DNA of 6,856 bases, taken from B21-G16 sp003644825 [NCBI: Candidatus Zhuqueibacterota bacterium] (GTDB taxonomy: Bacteria; SM23-31; B21-G16). The position numbers and the translations under genes were made by a program. Positions 5,679 through 6,856 of this stretch are shown piece by piece (the stretch's first letter is position 1; every line of letters starts with the position of its first letter). The notes under the pieces are model-generated. The model searched no databases. It was not told the origin of the DNA and saw nothing but the letters and a program-made list of their open reading frames with translations. The stretch covers positions 1 through 6,856 of the forward strand of contig QNDJ01000083.1 of the NCBI GenBank assembly GCA_003644825.1, in the 5' to 3' direction.

Positions 5679-6856
5679 ATGAATAAAGAACAGGCAAAAG
5701 AGCTCATCAGAGATACTTTTGAATCACCCTTTGATAAAGAGAAATTTGTTATCTTTATTAAAAATCTTTTGAACAAAATTGAAGAAAAGCCCTTTGCTTA
5801 TCAGGGTAACTACATCCCGGATGCTTTTAAACCATATATTACCTTATTAGAACGTATTGGAAAATATAACGACGGTAAAAATAAAATTGATTTACTTATA
5901 GTAAAACTCAAAAAAGAAACCTCTCTGGAAAGAGCAAGGACTATGCAGAGGAATTTTATTGCCCGGTATCTTAAAGGGAGCAGAGGTGGAGATTTAAAAG
6001 ACGCAGCTCTTGTTGCTTTTGTATCGCCTGATGAAGAAGACTGGCGGTTTTCTTTAGTGAAAATGGATTATCGTTTTGAAGAAGGAAAATCAGTTAGAAT
6101 AAAAGTGAAGGAAGAATTTACACCGGCTCGCAGGTGGTCATTTCTTGTTGGGAAAAATGAAAAAAGCCATACAGCTAAAAGTAGACTTGTTGACATTCTT
6201 GCTGATGATGTAAATAACCCGACTCTTGCCCTGCTTGAAGAGGCATTTAGTGTTGAGCGAGTAACGAAAGAATTCTTTGAAAAATACAGAGAACTGTTTA
6301 TACGCACCGTTGATGCTCTGGACAAAATAGTTGAAAAAGACGAAAAAATCAGAAATGATTTTGAAGCGAAAAATATCAATACTGTTGATTTTTCTAAAAA
6401 ACTTCTGGGTCAGATTGTATTTTTGTATTTTTTGCAGAAAAAAGGATGGTTCGGGGTTGAAAGAGATGCGGACTGGGGAACAGGCCCTAAGGATTTTTTA
6501 AGAAGGCTTTTTGAGAAAAGGTATACAGATTATAAAAATTTCTTTAATGATATTTTAGAGCCTCTATTTTATGAAGCGCTTAATAGAGAACGAGACGATA
6601 ATTTTTATTCATGGTTTAACTGTAAAATACCTTTTTTAAATGGTGGGCTTTTTGAGCAAATTGGTGGTTATGACTGGGTACATACAGATATAATTATTCC
6701 AGATGAACTTTTCTCCAATACTCGAAGAACTAAAGAAGGCGATACTGGAGACGGCATTCTTGATGTGTTTGACCGTTTCAATTTTACTGTTAAAGAGGAT
6801 GAACCCCTCGAAAAAGAAGTTGCAGTTGACCCTGAACTCTTGGGTAAGTTATATGA
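5679..6856 (+). CDS. Eco57I-like restriction/adenine methyltransferase protein (3' partial)
   Basis: Seen: open from ATG to the right edge, 392 complete codons, no stop. Recognisable blocks are KIDLLIVKL (69-77), ERARTMQRNFIARYL (84-98), ALVAF and DWRFSLVKMDYRF (about 109-130), LLGQIVFLYFLQKKGW (242-257), PFLNGGLFE (318-326) and FTVKEDEPLEKEVAVDPELLG (split at 369-380 and 381-389). These are typical of the region ahead of the methyltransferase core in large Eco57I-type proteins (often over 1000 residues). Known: that core makes N6-methyladenine using S-adenosylmethionine and has NPPY-type catalysis. Those motifs would lie past the window, so activity cannot be judged. Inferred: it supplies sequence recognition and self-marking for the upstream nuclease-helicase; both are on one strand, 169 bp apart, with no convincing promoter or terminator between. 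The N-terminal ~130 residues could be a nuclease-like or helicase-contact domain; I cannot tell which. Confidence 0.85.
   Translation, partial: MNKEQAKELIRDTFESPFDKEKFVIFIKNLLNKIEEKPFAYQGNYIPDAFKPYITLLERIGKYNDGKNKIDLLIVKLKKETSLERARTMQRNFIARYLKGSRGGDLKDAALVAFVSPDEEDWRFSLVKMDYRFEEGKSVRIKVKEEFTPARRWSFLVGKNEKSHTAKSRLVDILADDVNNPTLALLEEAFSVERVTKEFFEKYRELFIRTVDALDKIVEKDEKIRNDFEAKNINTVDFSKKLLGQIVFLYFLQKKGWFGVERDADWGTGPKDFLRRLFEKRYTDYKNFFNDILEPLFYEALNRERDDNFYSWFNCKIPFLNGGLFEQIGGYDWVHTDIIIPDELFSNTRRTKEGDTGDGILDVFDRFNFTVKEDEPLEKEVAVDPELLGKLY

Noticed and set aside
6068-6379. Minus-strand open frame of 103 codons
   Set aside because: It is opposite the methyltransferase gene, whose + frame is open and has family-specific motifs; the Ser/Phe-rich peptide is an antisense by-product.

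Overview
The window looks like chromosomal DNA from an AT-rich bacterium of the FCB group (Bacteroidota, Ignavibacteria or a related candidate lineage). The best clue is the first gene, which ends in a type A sorting domain of the type IX secretion system with a YPNPFN motif. Codon use is AT-rich throughout. A sigma70-like promoter (TTGATT, 17-bp spacer, TATAAT), rather than the atypical Bacteroidia promoter, leans towards an FCB lineage outside the classical Bacteroidia. That last step is inference.

Layout, all on the + strand. (1) 2-1915: 3' part of a secreted beta-propeller protein with 13 visible repeats of 41-42 residues and a C-terminal sorting domain. Its frame is open to the left edge, so the true start lies outside. 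(2) 1916-2242: AT-rich intergenic DNA. It holds a good promoter at 2120-2148 and three equally spaced AGATATT half-sites around the -10 box. (3) 2243-5509: a 1088-residue fusion of a phospholipase D-like nuclease domain with an SNF2-type helicase. (4) 5496-5648: a decayed C-terminal fragment of a HepT-type HEPN toxin, with both catalytic residues replaced. (5) 5679-6856: the 5' part of an Eco57I-like restriction/adenine methyltransferase protein, cut by the right edge before its catalytic motifs.

The helicase and methyltransferase genes probably form a restriction-type phage-defence operon. The methylase subunit would recognise and protect self DNA, and the nuclease-helicase would translocate on and cut unmodified DNA. 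The toxin fragment between them suggests the locus was assembled in, or next to, an older toxin-antitoxin site. The helicase gene also carries an in-frame element of about 87 bp made of three related hairpins. It looks like a proliferating palindromic repeat that is tolerated inside the protein. The propeller gene seems unrelated to the defence genes.
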